Notes under the pieces: generated by a model
The model's database searches: none
What the model saw: only the letters and a program-made list of their open reading frames with translations
What the model was told of the DNA's origin: nothing
Translations under genes and position numbers: made by a program
Assembly (NCBI GenBank): GCA_017481945.1
Contig: JAFUOJ010000015.1
Location: forward strand, 1 to 64,000
DNA: 64,000 bases
Source: Parabacteroides sp.
Lineage (GTDB): Bacteria > Bacteroidota > Bacteroidia > Bacteroidales > Tannerellaceae
Direction of reading: 5' to 3'
In this document: positions 1 through 10,824 of the stretch, in pieces
How positions within the stretch are numbered: position 1 is the first letter of the stretch
Layout of the letters: each line of letters starts with the position of its first letter

Positions 1-900
1 AGAAGTAATCTTATCTCCCTCCTTCGTCACGCTGATTGCCCGATAATTCAGAAACAGAGTGACATTCTTTTCATTTGCCAACCAATCTAATTTCTTCTGA
101 TCTTCGTAGTTCTCAGCCGGTTTTGCATTACCTCCTTTCACAGGACCAAACTCTTTTTGCAAACCACCTAACTCTTTATAAATACCTTCTTCAATACGTC
201 CTCCCAAATGCACACGTATTTCGGAACTATTATTACCACCAACTACCGGACGATCATTGATCAATGCGACTTTACATCCCAAACGTGCTGCAGAAACAGC
301 GGCACTCATTCCGGCAATACCTGCACCTACTACCACCAAATCATAACGTCCTTCTACCGGAGCGACCTCAGGTATTCCCAAAGCTTTCCGGCGAAAAGCG
401 TCCAATTCTTTTATCTCAGATGGAGGTACTTTCCCCTTTTCGGTCGTAAAATAAATGGCATCACAACGACCATCAAAGCCTGTTAAATCATGAAGTTTAA
501 TGACTGTATTCAAATTCTTTACCGTAACCTTACCGGCAATTTGCCACATCCAAGAGGAACCTTCAGCACCTAATGGAGAGGTCATCTTCTTTCCTCCAAC
601 CGATAGGCTAAACTTACCGGGGCCTTCTCCCTTTTTCCAAGGAGAGGTCCAGTTATAAGTACGTACATATACATAGTACTCTCCTTTCTGAGGAAAAGCA
701 ACTTCTGTATAAGCATCTTCAACAGGTGTTCCCATTCCATGTGCTAATAAATAGGGAGAACCCATTAAATCCATAAACTGTTGGTCTACCTTCCAGCCGC
801 CTTTGTTGCTAAAACTTTCCGCCTCAACCAGAAGATCAGCCGCACGAATCGTGCCCAAACTCAATAAGAATAATAAAACTAAAACTGACCGTACTTTCAT
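1..900 (-). CDS. Secreted FAD-dependent oxidoreductase, C-terminus cut by window edge
   Basis: The open frame runs from an ATG at 898-900 to the left edge with no stop, giving 300 visible residues. It opens with a signal peptide (MKVRSVLVLLFLLSLGTIRA). A roughly 150-residue beta-type module follows, containing the phrases MGSPYLLAHG and LHDLTGFDGRCDA, and then a Rossmann FAD motif (VVVGAGIAGMSA) near residue 185. The protein is a clear paralogue of the one at 3496-5391, with the same two-module layout (PF12831-like FAD oxidoreductase). The N-terminal module looks like a carbohydrate-binding or sugar-contacting domain, but that is inference. It is the most distal visible gene of the SusC/SusD operon. 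The substrate is unknown; oxidation of a sugar or glycoside in the periplasm is the natural guess. Confidence 0.85.
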   Translation of the reverse strand, partial: MKVRSVLVLLFLLSLGTIRAADLLVEAESFSNKGGWKVDQQFMDLMGSPYLLAHGMGTPVEDAYTEVAFPQKGEYYVYVRTYNWTSPWKKGEGPGKFSLSVGGKKMTSPLGAEGSSWMWQIAGKVTVKNLNTVIKLHDLTGFDGRCDAIYFTTEKGKVPPSEIKELDAFRRKALGIPEVAPVEGRYDLVVVGAGIAGMSAAVSAARLGCKVALINDRPVVGGNNSSEIRVHLGGRIEEGIYKELGGLQKEFGPVKGGNAKPAENYEDQKKLDWLANEKNVTLFLNYRAISVTKEGDKITS

Positions 901-938
901 GATATCAACTATTTTCTATGATTCTATATTCAACAATC

Positions 939-3416
939 TTATTCATAATCCAACCAAGCTGTAACCTTCGTATCAGTATCTGCTACAAAACGAATCCATC
1001 TGGCTTGGAATGTTTCCGGGAAACGATGGGTAGTTGTCTCTTTAGACTTTACAACAAAAGAGTCATATTCCATCCAATCTCCATTACCAGTCGGGTCTAC
1101 TTCGACGGTAATTTTCACCTCTTTATCTGATTGATGAGAAAGAGTTAGCTTCTTTTGATCATAAAATGCAATCAAATAAGGATCGGAAGCGACTCCCGCT
1201 TTCACAGCTGTTTTATCCCAAGGACCACCCTTTCCTACCGGTTTTCCTAAGGACCATAGGTCATCAATAACCCCAACCCAAACGGCAGCTTTCCCATCTT
1301 CAGAAACGACTACATGCGGATTTCCCTTGCCCTCTTCCGGGGTTACTCCGGTCAAGACAAGCATACCTCGGTAAGAAGCATAGTCATTGATTCTGAAATT
1401 ATGAGAAGAGATCGGACGTATCTTAGCATATCCGTCTGCATTTTCCGCAGGTAACTCATAAAAAGTCCCCATACAAGAGAATAAATCTCGTTCTGTTGCC
1501 ACCTCACGACAAATACGAAGTTGGCCTTGATCGGTAAGTTTCTTGTAAGAATCATTCCCTAAAGGCAAACGCCAACGACGTCCTAAATCGTCAATAATCA
1601 AGACAGAGCTTTCTTCAATAGCCACCACTTGTTGTGGGATAGCAAATTTATTACGAATCAATTCTGCTGTCTTCACATCCTCTTTACGGACTAACTTCAA
1701 CTCGCTTCCCATTTCATAATAACCGGTTTCCACCACTTTATCATCGACAGTTTCATTCGCTAATAGGCCTAATGTACGGCGATTGTCACCCAAACCATAC
1801 AGCAAACCGCCTGTAACTTTCTCTTTATCCACTGTCGCAACTCCTGCATATAGGGCTTCAGGTGAAGTGGTTCTCTGATCAGAAGTGGTATAGTTGAAAC
1901 TTACTGTTGCCTTTGTATTCTTATCCGTCTTGACACGAATCCATTCTCCTTTCTCTACACTGCTAAAAGAAACAAATGAAGATTTTCCCGGATCAAGAGT
2001 AATCGACTTCAATTCTTTCCATTCATTTTTACCTAACTCATCTACTTCAAAAGTAAAAGAGACAGTTTGTGTTCCCTCATTCTTTAACCAACTGCAACGT
2101 TCTGTCCAACCTCCAAATAAGAAAGGTTCAGAAGCTTCGTTTGCTTTTACGGTCTCTTTAGCCCAAATAGCCCCTTCGGCAGTCGCAGGTCCCAATTCAT
2201 CCGGCTTAGTTAATGAGGTAAACCATAAATTAGAATTGGATTGTCCCGGACCTTCTATATTACCTTTCGCTTTACGTTTATTCAAGAACTCCTTCTGAGC
2301 AGAGTCATCACAACCAAAAACTAACTGATCATTCCAACGCGTAAAATCACCAATTACTTTTAAATAGGCAGATCTTGGACGGATACCGGCTGAATGATCC
2401 GCTGTAAATGTCTGGGGGAAACGCCAAAACATTCCGTGCATCGTCATTAAATAATCCGGATTAGACTCTGTACCAATGTTACGAATTCGGGGCCATTCCG
2501 TATTCCATCCGTGAGCACCATCATAACTATGGCTGGCTTTAGGCAAACGATAGAAAGACCATCCCTTCTTATTGTCACGAACACCTAATATAATTGACTT
2601 ATAATCCCAACCGGTTGCCCAAATAGGATCTGTATCTGGATTCACATTTCCTTTAATACCTCCCGGACCGGTTACCTCAACAAATTGGTTACGACGAACG
2701 ACTTTCCAATCCTTTCCATTCCATTCAGCCAAGACACCTGCCTCAACATCAAACTTAGATAATGCCTCATTCGTTCCTTCACCATTATTAGAATAGACCA
2801 TAACTCCCTGTCCGGAATATAAACCTTTCCCATGAACTCCCGGCAAAAGATTTCCAACAGGTGCATAGCTATCCTCTCTTTTCTTTATTGAATTACCATC
2901 TTGATATAACTCTTTTACTTCCAACGAATGTACATCTACCTCATAAAAGCCCTCTTCCATCGTGCCATAATAGATCTTATTAGCAGGGTCTGTCAAATGT
3001 CGGGCGTTACCTGTATGTCTACCGGGCATGACATTATACGGGATCACACGTACATTGGCTTTTGAATCAATGGCATAAGGACCTATAAACAGTTGGTCGC
3101 TTTCCTTATGTATCATACGGTTCGCCGGTGTACCTCCCACACTCTCCTCATGTATTATCTGTTGATAGTCGGGGGTTACTTCATACAATTTATCCGAAGA
3201 GCCATTGGGCAAATGCGGCCCATAGGTAATTACCCACAGACGATCTGCCCAAGGAACAACTGCTCCTGTACCACATTCTCCTTCATTATTATAATAAGCT
3301 AATCTCGGATATATACCAGAGATGGTATCAACTACTGACTTGTCTGTATGGTTATGACCGGTACACGACATAAAAGCTATCGCAGTAGCAAAAAATAAAT
3401 ATTTAGTACAACCCAT
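939..3416 (-). CDS. Large lipoprotein of unknown function between two FAD oxidoreductases
   Basis: 825 residues with a lipoprotein signal (lipobox FMSC, acylated Cys 18), so probably surface- or periplasm-anchored. I do not recognise a named enzyme family. The N-terminal ~400 residues have many Trp/Tyr/Gly-containing strands, as in a beta-propeller. Two similar segments, about residues 422-510 and 735-825, share the pattern SxPxL, FEVDxxGxxxW, WIRxxxD and TKxTVxxxY, so a beta-sandwich module appears to be duplicated. It lies 38 bp from the upstream end of one FAD oxidoreductase gene and 79 bp from the stop of the other, pointing to a shared operon. A role in binding or processing the glycan imported by SusC/SusD is inferred from context only. 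Confidence 0.8.
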   Translation of the reverse strand: MGCTKYLFFATAIAFMSCTGHNHTDKSVVDTISGIYPRLAYYNNEGECGTGAVVPWADRLWVITYGPHLPNGSSDKLYEVTPDYQQIIHEESVGGTPANRMIHKESDQLFIGPYAIDSKANVRVIPYNVMPGRHTGNARHLTDPANKIYYGTMEEGFYEVDVHSLEVKELYQDGNSIKKREDSYAPVGNLLPGVHGKGLYSGQGVMVYSNNGEGTNEALSKFDVEAGVLAEWNGKDWKVVRRNQFVEVTGPGGIKGNVNPDTDPIWATGWDYKSIILGVRDNKKGWSFYRLPKASHSYDGAHGWNTEWPRIRNIGTESNPDYLMTMHGMFWRFPQTFTADHSAGIRPRSAYLKVIGDFTRWNDQLVFGCDDSAQKEFLNKRKAKGNIEGPGQSNSNLWFTSLTKPDELGPATAEGAIWAKETVKANEASEPFLFGGWTERCSWLKNEGTQTVSFTFEVDELGKNEWKELKSITLDPGKSSFVSFSSVEKGEWIRVKTDKNTKATVSFNYTTSDQRTTSPEALYAGVATVDKEKVTGGLLYGLGDNRRTLGLLANETVDDKVVETGYYEMGSELKLVRKEDVKTAELIRNKFAIPQQVVAIEESSVLIIDDLGRRWRLPLGNDSYKKLTDQGQLRICREVATERDLFSCMGTFYELPAENADGYAKIRPISSHNFRINDYASYRGMLVLTGVTPEEGKGNPHVVVSEDGKAAVWVGVIDDLWSLGKPVGKGGPWDKTAVKAGVASDPYLIAFYDQKKLTLSHQSDKEVKITVEVDPTGNGDWMEYDSFVVKSKETTTHRFPETFQARWIRFVADTDTKVTAWLDYE

Positions 3417-3495
3417 ATTAAAATAGTTTTTAGTTTATTTCATACATTTATACACGTCAGCAATTCCTTAGTTTAGCTTATTAAATAACTAAGTA

Positions 3496-5391
3496 TTACT
3501 CTTCAGGGAAGCCGGACTTTCCTACGCCCTGCTTCATCAAAGTCTTCAGATCCGACAGGTATTTCTTATAGATACCTCGTGGATTCGTCTGATGTTTCTT
3601 ACATAAAGAGGCAGCCATTCCAACCACTTCTCCCATCATCCCTCCGGTTCTCATCACACGTACAGTACCTAATGCAACGTGAGTCACGCTTATATCCCGA
3701 CCTGCCATAAATAAATTCTCAATGTTCCGCGAATATAAACAACGATAAGGTACGGCATACGGCTTGATCTTTTGCACATCACAATAAGAGAGGAACGGTT
3801 CATCTTTCATCCCGGGTATCGGTTTCGGATAATGAAGATCCACATCCCAAGTGGTCGTAAAGGAAGCGTCTTCATACTGAACATTATTCAATACGTCCTG
3901 TTCCCGCAAGATAAGATCACCCATTAAACGACGAGACTCCCGCTTACCTCCGATATAAGCCACCCAAGCCAGCTTTTTCTTGGCAAACTTTTCCTTCTTC
4001 TCACTCTTATTCTTCAAGAAATCCCAGTTCCCATACACCGCACGAAGCGCATGATCTCGGATATATTCTATCTCTGTTATCTGATTTTTATCCAAACCTG
4101 CTTCCCAATTCCAATCGCCACGAGTAATAGGTATACAGGTCTTTTCTGTAAATTGAATTGCCCAAGGACAGTCCGGGAAAGAAGAAACTTCCGAAGTATC
4201 TTCGGCATACCACTGTACGGATGTCCCCATTACTAACTGATCTGCTACTAAAGGAGCCCGGGGTTCTTCCGTCTCTTCCTTACATTCTCTTCCCATACGA
4301 TAATCAGCTCCTGCCAAGAATCCAACCTCTCCATCTCCCGTACAGTCAGAGAATAACTGAGCGTTAAATATATATTCCTTCCCGGACAATATATCTTTTC
4401 CGATAACGGCTGTAATTTTATTTCCCTCTTTCTTCACATCAACCACCTGCATATTCAAGAATAGGCTCAAGTTCTCCTGATTCTGTAGCAAGGTAAGTTT
4501 CTTTTCATCCCCATAATTAGAGGCTGGTCCTGCATTGTGAATCTTCTTTTCCGGGTGCTGACGTAAGATTTTTAAAATCTGTTGACTTCTAACGGATGAC
4601 GAATCTCGCTTTGCTTCCCAGTTATTCCAATAGCCAACAGGCCCCAGTTCATCGATAAGATTTCCTAAGTTAGGGTAAGGTTGTTGGGCAATTAATCCCG
4701 AAAGTCCGACACGAACTTCCGAACTATTATTCCCACCTAAGACCGGACGATTGTGAATCAATGCCACTTTACAGCCCAAACGAGCAGCACTTACGGCTGC
4801 ACAACAGCCGGCAATTCCTCCGCCTACCACTACTAAATCATACGATCCTCCCTCTTCCGGACGGGCAGGTATCCCCAGCATTTCTCTACGAAAAGCCGCT
4901 AATTCTTCTTTTTCATTGGGAGGTAACATCTCCAATTCCGACGTAAAGAGAATCGCGTCACAGCGACCATCAAAGCCGGTTAAATCATGTAGTTCCAACT
5001 GATTCGCTCCTGCTTTCAACTTAATCACTCCACCATCTTGCCAATGCCACTCTGCCTTCTCTGTGCCAAACGTCGTTTTTAAAGCTTTTCCATTCAATAA
5101 TAGTTCAAAACGTCCGGGAGATCCTGATTGACTCCATTGCTTTACCCAATCTTTAGTTCTAACCCAAACGCGATACTTGCCTGTTTTTTTTACTTGAATC
5201 ATTGTTAAGGCATTCTCAACAGGTACTCCCAATCCATGAGCCAACAAATAAGGAGAGCCCATTTGTCCCATAGATTGATTATCTACAACCCATCCCCCTT
5301 TAGAGTCAAAACTTTCAGTTTCAACGAATATATTATCTGCCTGCAAAGGAAAAGCTATCATCCATAATATAACGAACCACCACTGTTTCAT
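3496..5391 (-). CDS. Secreted FAD-dependent oxidoreductase with N-terminal beta module
   Basis: 631 residues. It has a signal peptide (MKQWWFVILWMIAFPLQA) and an N-terminal module of about 150 residues (ETESFDSKGGW, GSPYLLAHG, LHDLTGFDGRCDA). A dinucleotide-binding motif VVVGGGIAGCCAAVSAA follows near residue 190, with a second FAD contact in FSDCTGDGEVGFLAGADYRMG. The C-terminus has the typical NLFMAGRDISVTHVALGTVRVM block. This matches PF12831 FAD-dependent oxidoreductases, common in Bacteroidetes carbohydrate loci. It is paralogous to the truncated gene at the left edge. Being secreted, it probably oxidises a saccharide outside the cytoplasm; the electron acceptor and substrate are not visible. 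Confidence 0.88.
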   Translation of the reverse strand: MKQWWFVILWMIAFPLQADNIFVETESFDSKGGWVVDNQSMGQMGSPYLLAHGLGVPVENALTMIQVKKTGKYRVWVRTKDWVKQWSQSGSPGRFELLLNGKALKTTFGTEKAEWHWQDGGVIKLKAGANQLELHDLTGFDGRCDAILFTSELEMLPPNEKEELAAFRREMLGIPARPEEGGSYDLVVVGGGIAGCCAAVSAARLGCKVALIHNRPVLGGNNSSEVRVGLSGLIAQQPYPNLGNLIDELGPVGYWNNWEAKRDSSSVRSQQILKILRQHPEKKIHNAGPASNYGDEKKLTLLQNQENLSLFLNMQVVDVKKEGNKITAVIGKDILSGKEYIFNAQLFSDCTGDGEVGFLAGADYRMGRECKEETEEPRAPLVADQLVMGTSVQWYAEDTSEVSSFPDCPWAIQFTEKTCIPITRGDWNWEAGLDKNQITEIEYIRDHALRAVYGNWDFLKNKSEKKEKFAKKKLAWVAYIGGKRESRRLMGDLILREQDVLNNVQYEDASFTTTWDVDLHYPKPIPGMKDEPFLSYCDVQKIKPYAVPYRCLYSRNIENLFMAGRDISVTHVALGTVRVMRTGGMMGEVVGMAASLCKKHQTNPRGIYKKYLSDLKTLMKQGVGKSGFPEE

Positions 5392-5496
5392 AAAACTTGA
5401 TCTTTTTAAAATGATAAAACTACTGTTTTTTAACGACTTCTAAAAGGGATTATTAATGAAGAGGGTGAAGAAATCACCCCCTTCTTGCAATCATTA

Positions 5497-7290
5497 TTAC
5501 CAATTTGGATTCTGTTTCAAATTTGAATTAATAAGGATATCCGCTGCAGGTATCGGCCACAAATAATCACGGTTCTCATCAAACCTACGTTCAGTAGCCA
5601 CAACAATGTACCCTTTATCTACCATATAACTCAAATCAGCGATACCATCTTCATCAATCTGAGGAATACCTCCTAATGGATAATTACCATCCTTCCAGTT
5701 CTGAATCAACTGTTTGTATTCAGCTGATACAGCATTTTCATCTCCATTCCAAGAGGTAGAGCCCGACCAAGCACGACGTAAATAATAGACCGGTCTATTA
5801 TATACCTTACCGGCAATTTTCCATCTAATCAAATCCGAGTAACGATGTCCTTCCCAAGCCATCTCAATAAAACGTTCAGTACGTATCAATGTTCGTACTT
5901 GTTGTTGCGTTCCTGCGGTTGCTTGTGGATAAGAAATACCGGTACCACTGTAAGCTCTTTCACGCAACTTATTAATGGTCATATCCAGTACCTCCTGAGT
6001 ACACTGGTTCAATTCATTCATTGCCTCTGCATACATCAAAAGAACATCCCCATATCTTAACATCGGATAGGTCGTTGGAGCCCCTTTTCTTCCATTTTCC
6101 AAGAAAGATTCATCAATATATTTCTTAAAAAGGAAGCCGTCGTATGAAGCATGTTCTGCACGGGCTTTTGAATCATTGTTACCTACTTGTGCCCCATCGG
6201 AAGCACGCATAACTGTAGTTCGTGTCGGATCCGGAGAATATTCATAGCCTAACCATACATAATCATTCGGATCATACGTTCCATCCAATACACTTTTTGT
6301 ATAGGCACTTGCGAAAGGAACGATAGTCATTGCCATACGTGGGTCACGATTTTCAAAAATATCTTTTGGATTATAAAGAGGTGACTCATCAATAGGCTTG
6401 CCATCAATACAAGGATAAGCACAAACCAATTCATAAGAAGGAGCTTTCTGACCACCCCATCCTCCTGACAAACGAGAGATACAATTTTGAACATCAGAAG
6501 CTGCCCAATAATACTGTTTCAAGGTAACATCTCCTCTAAAGAAGAAAATCCATTCATCAGACCAAGAAACTGTAAATAAATCCTGATAATTACTGTGCAA
6601 CTTATACACATTCAAATCCATACAACTCTTCGCTGCGGCAGCTGCAACAGCATAATCTCCATTATAAATAGCAACTCTTGCCTTAAAAGCATAAGCAGCT
6701 CCTTTGGTTGCATGTTGTATGCCTGAGTAGCTAAGTGGCAAACGTTCCGCAGCCTTATCTAAACATTCATAGCTATAAGCCAATACATCTGCCTTCGGAG
6801 AACGGGAAGCTGTGTACGCTTCGTCCAAACTCATTCCTACCTTATCAAGGATAACATCTCCCCAATGAAATGCCAACATACCATACGCATATCCTAAATA
6901 AAAATAGGCTTCCCCTTCATATTGAGTGATGTCTGCTTCAGATATACCCAAGCTACGTGCCTTCTCCATATTATTCAGTAGGCGTAAAGCACGCGCAATC
7001 CCTTTATAATAATTCTGCCAACGCGTAGCAATCGTACTGTTTTCAGCGGTCAACGTACCATTCTGTACTGCTGATGTTGTGTTTCGAGCTGTCACATCAT
7101 CTCCCCATGTCATGTCATCAATTGGGAAGAAAGCTGTGCGATAGAAATCATTTACAGCCATTTCTATCTCCGCTTGTGAAGAATACCAATTCTCACTTGA
7201 ACCTTCGGATAACGGATTCAAATCAAGATCGACACACGACATAAACGTGAGTAGCGAAACTATACATATAGTGAATCTTATCTGTTTCAT
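5497..7290 (-). CDS. SusD/RagB-family outer-membrane glycan-binding lipoprotein
   Basis: A start 36 bp upstream exists, but the ATG at 7288-7290 gives a proper lipoprotein signal (MKQIRFTICIVSLLTFMSC) and avoids overlap with the SusC stop at 7304, so I use it. The mature protein starts CVDLDLNPLSEGS. The C-terminal half has RagB/SusD signatures such as YPMLRYGDVLLMYAEAMNEL and RTERFIEMAWEGHRYSDLIRW. SusD proteins form the lid on a SusC TonB-dependent porin and bind the oligosaccharide at the cell surface. It sits directly downstream of susC. Glycan specificity cannot be read from the sequence. Confidence 0.95.
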   Translation of the reverse strand: MKQIRFTICIVSLLTFMSCVDLDLNPLSEGSSENWYSSQAEIEMAVNDFYRTAFFPIDDMTWGDDVTARNTTSAVQNGTLTAENSTIATRWQNYYKGIARALRLLNNMEKARSLGISEADITQYEGEAYFYLGYAYGMLAFHWGDVILDKVGMSLDEAYTASRSPKADVLAYSYECLDKAAERLPLSYSGIQHATKGAAYAFKARVAIYNGDYAVAAAAAKSCMDLNVYKLHSNYQDLFTVSWSDEWIFFFRGDVTLKQYYWAASDVQNCISRLSGGWGGQKAPSYELVCAYPCIDGKPIDESPLYNPKDIFENRDPRMAMTIVPFASAYTKSVLDGTYDPNDYVWLGYEYSPDPTRTTVMRASDGAQVGNNDSKARAEHASYDGFLFKKYIDESFLENGRKGAPTTYPMLRYGDVLLMYAEAMNELNQCTQEVLDMTINKLRERAYSGTGISYPQATAGTQQQVRTLIRTERFIEMAWEGHRYSDLIRWKIAGKVYNRPVYYLRRAWSGSTSWNGDENAVSAEYKQLIQNWKDGNYPLGGIPQIDEDGIADLSYMVDKGYIVVATERRFDENRDYLWPIPAADILINSNLKQNPNW

Positions 7291-7303
7291 ATAACTACCA
7301 ATT

Positions 7304-10300
7304 TTAGAATTTAATATTTGCACCAAATGTAATAGACATAGAGATAAAATCTGAAGTTGAACCTACTTCAGGATCCCATCCTTTAGGATAATGACTTATT
7401 GCCGGTAAATCATTTACACTTGCATACACACGAAGTCCTCTTACAGAAAGTTTATTCATCCACTTAGAAGGTAATGTATATCCTAATGTAATATTCTTCA
7501 CACGGAAATAGGCTCCATTAAACAACCAATAGTCAGAACCTGTATAAGTATTAGTCGTATTCGTATAAGTCAGACGCGGATATTTTGCATTCCGATTCTG
7601 TTCTTCCGTATTATGCTGGCTCCAATAATTACCCAAAACCAAAGAAGGTACAGCTCCCCACTGTTCTTTCAACGGTTGAATCCAAGCGGAATTGAAAAGA
7701 ACATTCTGGTGACCTACTCCTTGGAAAGAGAGTGAGAAGTCTAAATCTTTCCAACCTAAGAATAAATTACCTCCGTATTGGAACTCAGGAAGTGAGTTAC
7801 CTAAACGTACTTTATCATCGGCATTGATCACACCATCTTCATTCACGTCGACATACTTAATATTACCTGCCTTATCATTTTTTGTAAGTGTCGGATATTT
7901 ATTACCATCCGGGTCATACAAATCAGCGTCAGTTACAAATAAACCATCGGTCTTATACATATACCATTCATAGTAATAAGAATCCTCTTCATAAATCTTA
8001 TTACCGCTAATGGTACGCTTATCACCCAAATATCCCATCTTTGAACGATAGTCAGACAAGTTAAATGATACGCCATAAGAGACATCTTCGATCTGATCTC
8101 TCCAACTTACATCAAATTCCCAACCACGTGTATGCATATCTCCTGCATTCTGTGACGGAGCAGAGAAGCCTGCATAAGAAGGGAAGCCTAATGTCAAAAG
8201 CATATCTGATGTTTTCTTGTAATAATAATCCCCTGTAAAGTTCAAGCGATTATCCAACAAATTGACATCCACACCAATATCATACGTAGTGGTTGTCTCC
8301 CAAGTAATGTCAGAGAAAGCATAATAAACCTGCGCAGCATTCTGTACAGCCGTTACAGATTGTGAACCTTTATCATACATATAGCTGTTACCAAAAGAGA
8401 TAGAAGCCTGATAAGGGAACTCAGAACCAATACGTTCATTACCTAATGAACCGATAGATCCGCGTAATTTCAAATGATTAAGCACTGTATTCTTTGGGAA
8501 CCAAGACTCTTCTGAAAGCACCCAACCGGCAGAAACAGAAGGGAACACACCCCAACGTGAGCTGGAAGCGAAACGAGAAGAACCGTCTGCACGTACATTG
8601 GCTTGCAACATGTATCTATTTTTAAATGAATACATCACACGTCCAAAGATAGATTCATAGGCATTATGTCCGGCACTACCTGAGTTATATTGATAATCTT
8701 CCGGTCCGATATTCAGATACGGATAGGTATCCAATTCATAATTAGTTCTGGAAGCTCCTTCATTCTCCCATTTATATTTATAGGCCTCATATCCAGCCAT
8801 CGCATTCAAAGAGTGATCTCCCCACTTATTCTGATAGTTCGCATAGAACTGATAGGTACGACTTTGCGTATTATTACGGGTTTCACTCAAAGAGGTTGAT
8901 TTATTACTTTGTGCTTGAATAGCAGTACCATCTTCATAATATACATTTACAGCCTTTGTAAATGTCTTCCCATTTGTAAAGGTATAACGAGGAGAAAAGA
9001 CAGCACTCAAAGTCAAACCCTTCACCGGAGTCAACTGTAACGAAGCCTTACCGCCAAACTTATAATAATTTGTATTCGCTGTTCCCCCTTCATTCAACAT
9101 AGCCAAAGGGTTCGCTCCTGATTTTACATCGGCATAACTTCCATCTTCCCAATAGGCATTATAATAAGGAGATGCCAAATAAGCCCAATAAACGGGGTTG
9201 ATAGTTGCCGGTGATACGCTCTTAGAGGTGGAGAAATCAAGGTCAATATTGGCACGAATCCAAGAGTTGATCTTATAATCATTATTCACACGACCGGCAT
9301 AACGTTCATACGATTTATATTTGTAATACCCGTCTGCTGTCTGATAATTAAATGAGAATTTAGATTGTAACTTATCTGTACCTCCGGACATACTCAACGT
9401 ATGCTGCTGGTGAGAGGTAGTCTCCTTCAATAATAAATCCACCCAATCGGTATTCGGATAATGGTAAGGATCTGTAGCATTTTTTGTTAGCCATGAATTG
9501 ATAGTCTCTTGTGAATATTGAGAATAAGGATCTTTAGCACCGTCGTTGTACTTAATCTCATTCTGAACGTTCATCCAATCAATGACATTCCCATTCGTCG
9601 GCTTTGTAGTTGGTTTATCAATTGAGTATTCATAGGTATAATCCAACTGGAACTTATTTTGCTTCGCTCTCTTGGTAGTAATCAAAATTACACCGGCAGC
9701 CGCACGAGAACCATAGATAGAAGCGGAAGCTGCGTCCTTCAAAACACTCATAGTCTCTACGTCAGAAGCCACCACATCGTTCAATGAACCCGGCACACCG
9801 TCGATGATCACCAACGGGTCATTGGTTGAAAGTGTGGTCACACCACGTACGCGAACAGTCGCTGAGCTACCCGGGCTACCGGAAGAACGTGTTACTTCTA
9901 CACCGGAGATCTGTCCCTGCATAGCCGTTGATAATTGCTGAGTAGAACGTTCTGTCAATGAAGCACCGCTCACACTTGAAATCGGACCTGTCAAATCTCC
10001 TTTACGAGCTGTACCGTAACCGATGACAACGACTTCATCCAATATCTCCGTATCTTCCTTTAATGTTAATGAAACAGAGCTCTGATTCCCTACAGAGATT
10101 TCATTCTGTACATAACCTATATAGGAAACAACTAACGTTGCATTGAATGCAACGTTAAGGGAGAACCTCCCTTGAGCGTCCGTAATCGTTCCGTTGGTAG
10201 TTCCCTTTTCAACTACATTCGCTCCAATAATCGGTTCGCCTGATTCATCTACAATCGTACCTGTCACCGTCTTTCGACTCTGTTGTACACCTGTAGAAGA

Positions 10301-10669
10301 GGTTGTATTATCAGCTGCCTTAATCAATACTTGCTTATCAATAATCTGATATTTATAGCCTGTATTGCGAAAGATTTGCCTCAAAACTTCCTCCAAAGAG
10401 GCATTATCCGCACTGACTGTTACGGTCTTATTTACATCGACACGATTGTCATTGAAGAAGAAAGTAAATTCACTGTTACTTTCTATTTCCCGAAGAATTT
10501 CAATGATACTACTGTTTGATTTGTTTATCGAGATCCTATAATCTTTTGCATAAGTAGAGGCAGATAGACTACATATTATACCTATCAATAAGAGAGTAGT
10601 GATCTTCATGATACGTCTTGCTTTTTTTAATCGAAAGATTTGATAATCTCCATCTCTGTCTTTTTTCAT
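7304..10669 (-). CDS. SusC/RagA TonB-linked outer-membrane transporter with N-terminal STN domain
   Basis: 1121 residues. After a signal segment (MKITTLLLIGIICSLSAS, starting at residue 21; a shorter start at 10609 is possible) comes an STN domain, about residues 47-110. A CarboxypepD_reg-like domain (TGTIVDESGEPIIGANV, TNGTITDAQGRFSL) follows at about 135-210, then the TonB plug (LSTAMQGQISGVEV, VRVRGVTTLSTNDPLVIIDGVPG) and a beta-barrel ending in aromatic F. The STN domain is the part that contacts a FecR anti-sigma factor in Fec-type signalling, which fits the FecR/ECF pair just upstream. The transporter probably both imports glycan and signals its presence. Confidence 0.95.
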   Translation of the reverse strand: MKKDRDGDYQIFRLKKARRIMKITTLLLIGIICSLSASTYAKDYRISINKSNSSIIEILREIESNSEFTFFFNDNRVDVNKTVTVSADNASLEEVLRQIFRNTGYKYQIIDKQVLIKAADNTTSSTGVQQSRKTVTGTIVDESGEPIIGANVVEKGTTNGTITDAQGRFSLNVAFNATLVVSYIGYVQNEISVGNQSSVSLTLKEDTEILDEVVVIGYGTARKGDLTGPISSVSGASLTERSTQQLSTAMQGQISGVEVTRSSGSPGSSATVRVRGVTTLSTNDPLVIIDGVPGSLNDVVASDVETMSVLKDAASASIYGSRAAAGVILITTKRAKQNKFQLDYTYEYSIDKPTTKPTNGNVIDWMNVQNEIKYNDGAKDPYSQYSQETINSWLTKNATDPYHYPNTDWVDLLLKETTSHQQHTLSMSGGTDKLQSKFSFNYQTADGYYKYKSYERYAGRVNNDYKINSWIRANIDLDFSTSKSVSPATINPVYWAYLASPYYNAYWEDGSYADVKSGANPLAMLNEGGTANTNYYKFGGKASLQLTPVKGLTLSAVFSPRYTFTNGKTFTKAVNVYYEDGTAIQAQSNKSTSLSETRNNTQSRTYQFYANYQNKWGDHSLNAMAGYEAYKYKWENEGASRTNYELDTYPYLNIGPEDYQYNSGSAGHNAYESIFGRVMYSFKNRYMLQANVRADGSSRFASSSRWGVFPSVSAGWVLSEESWFPKNTVLNHLKLRGSIGSLGNERIGSEFPYQASISFGNSYMYDKGSQSVTAVQNAAQVYYAFSDITWETTTTYDIGVDVNLLDNRLNFTGDYYYKKTSDMLLTLGFPSYAGFSAPSQNAGDMHTRGWEFDVSWRDQIEDVSYGVSFNLSDYRSKMGYLGDKRTISGNKIYEEDSYYYEWYMYKTDGLFVTDADLYDPDGNKYPTLTKNDKAGNIKYVDVNEDGVINADDKVRLGNSLPEFQYGGNLFLGWKDLDFSLSFQGVGHQNVLFNSAWIQPLKEQWGAVPSLVLGNYWSQHNTEEQNRNAKYPRLTYTNTTNTYTGSDYWLFNGAYFRVKNITLGYTLPSKWMNKLSVRGLRVYASVNDLPAISHYPKGWDPEVGSTSDFISMSITFGANIKF

Positions 10670-10824
10670 AACTTTTTACGTTTTAAATAAATACTAATAC
10701 TTGCCTGAGACATAAGCAAGTATCCTCTCAATCTCTTGCAAAGAAGAAAACAGCTGTTTCTTCTCATTTTTTTAAGCTAACAAAACATGTTTCATAGGCA
10801 TTACTATTTAAAGTTCATACTTTT

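Noticed and set aside
7291-7326. Longer SusD start overlapping susC
   Set aside because: It adds 12 residues before the lipoprotein signal and overlaps the susC stop; the ATG at 7290 gives a normal signal.
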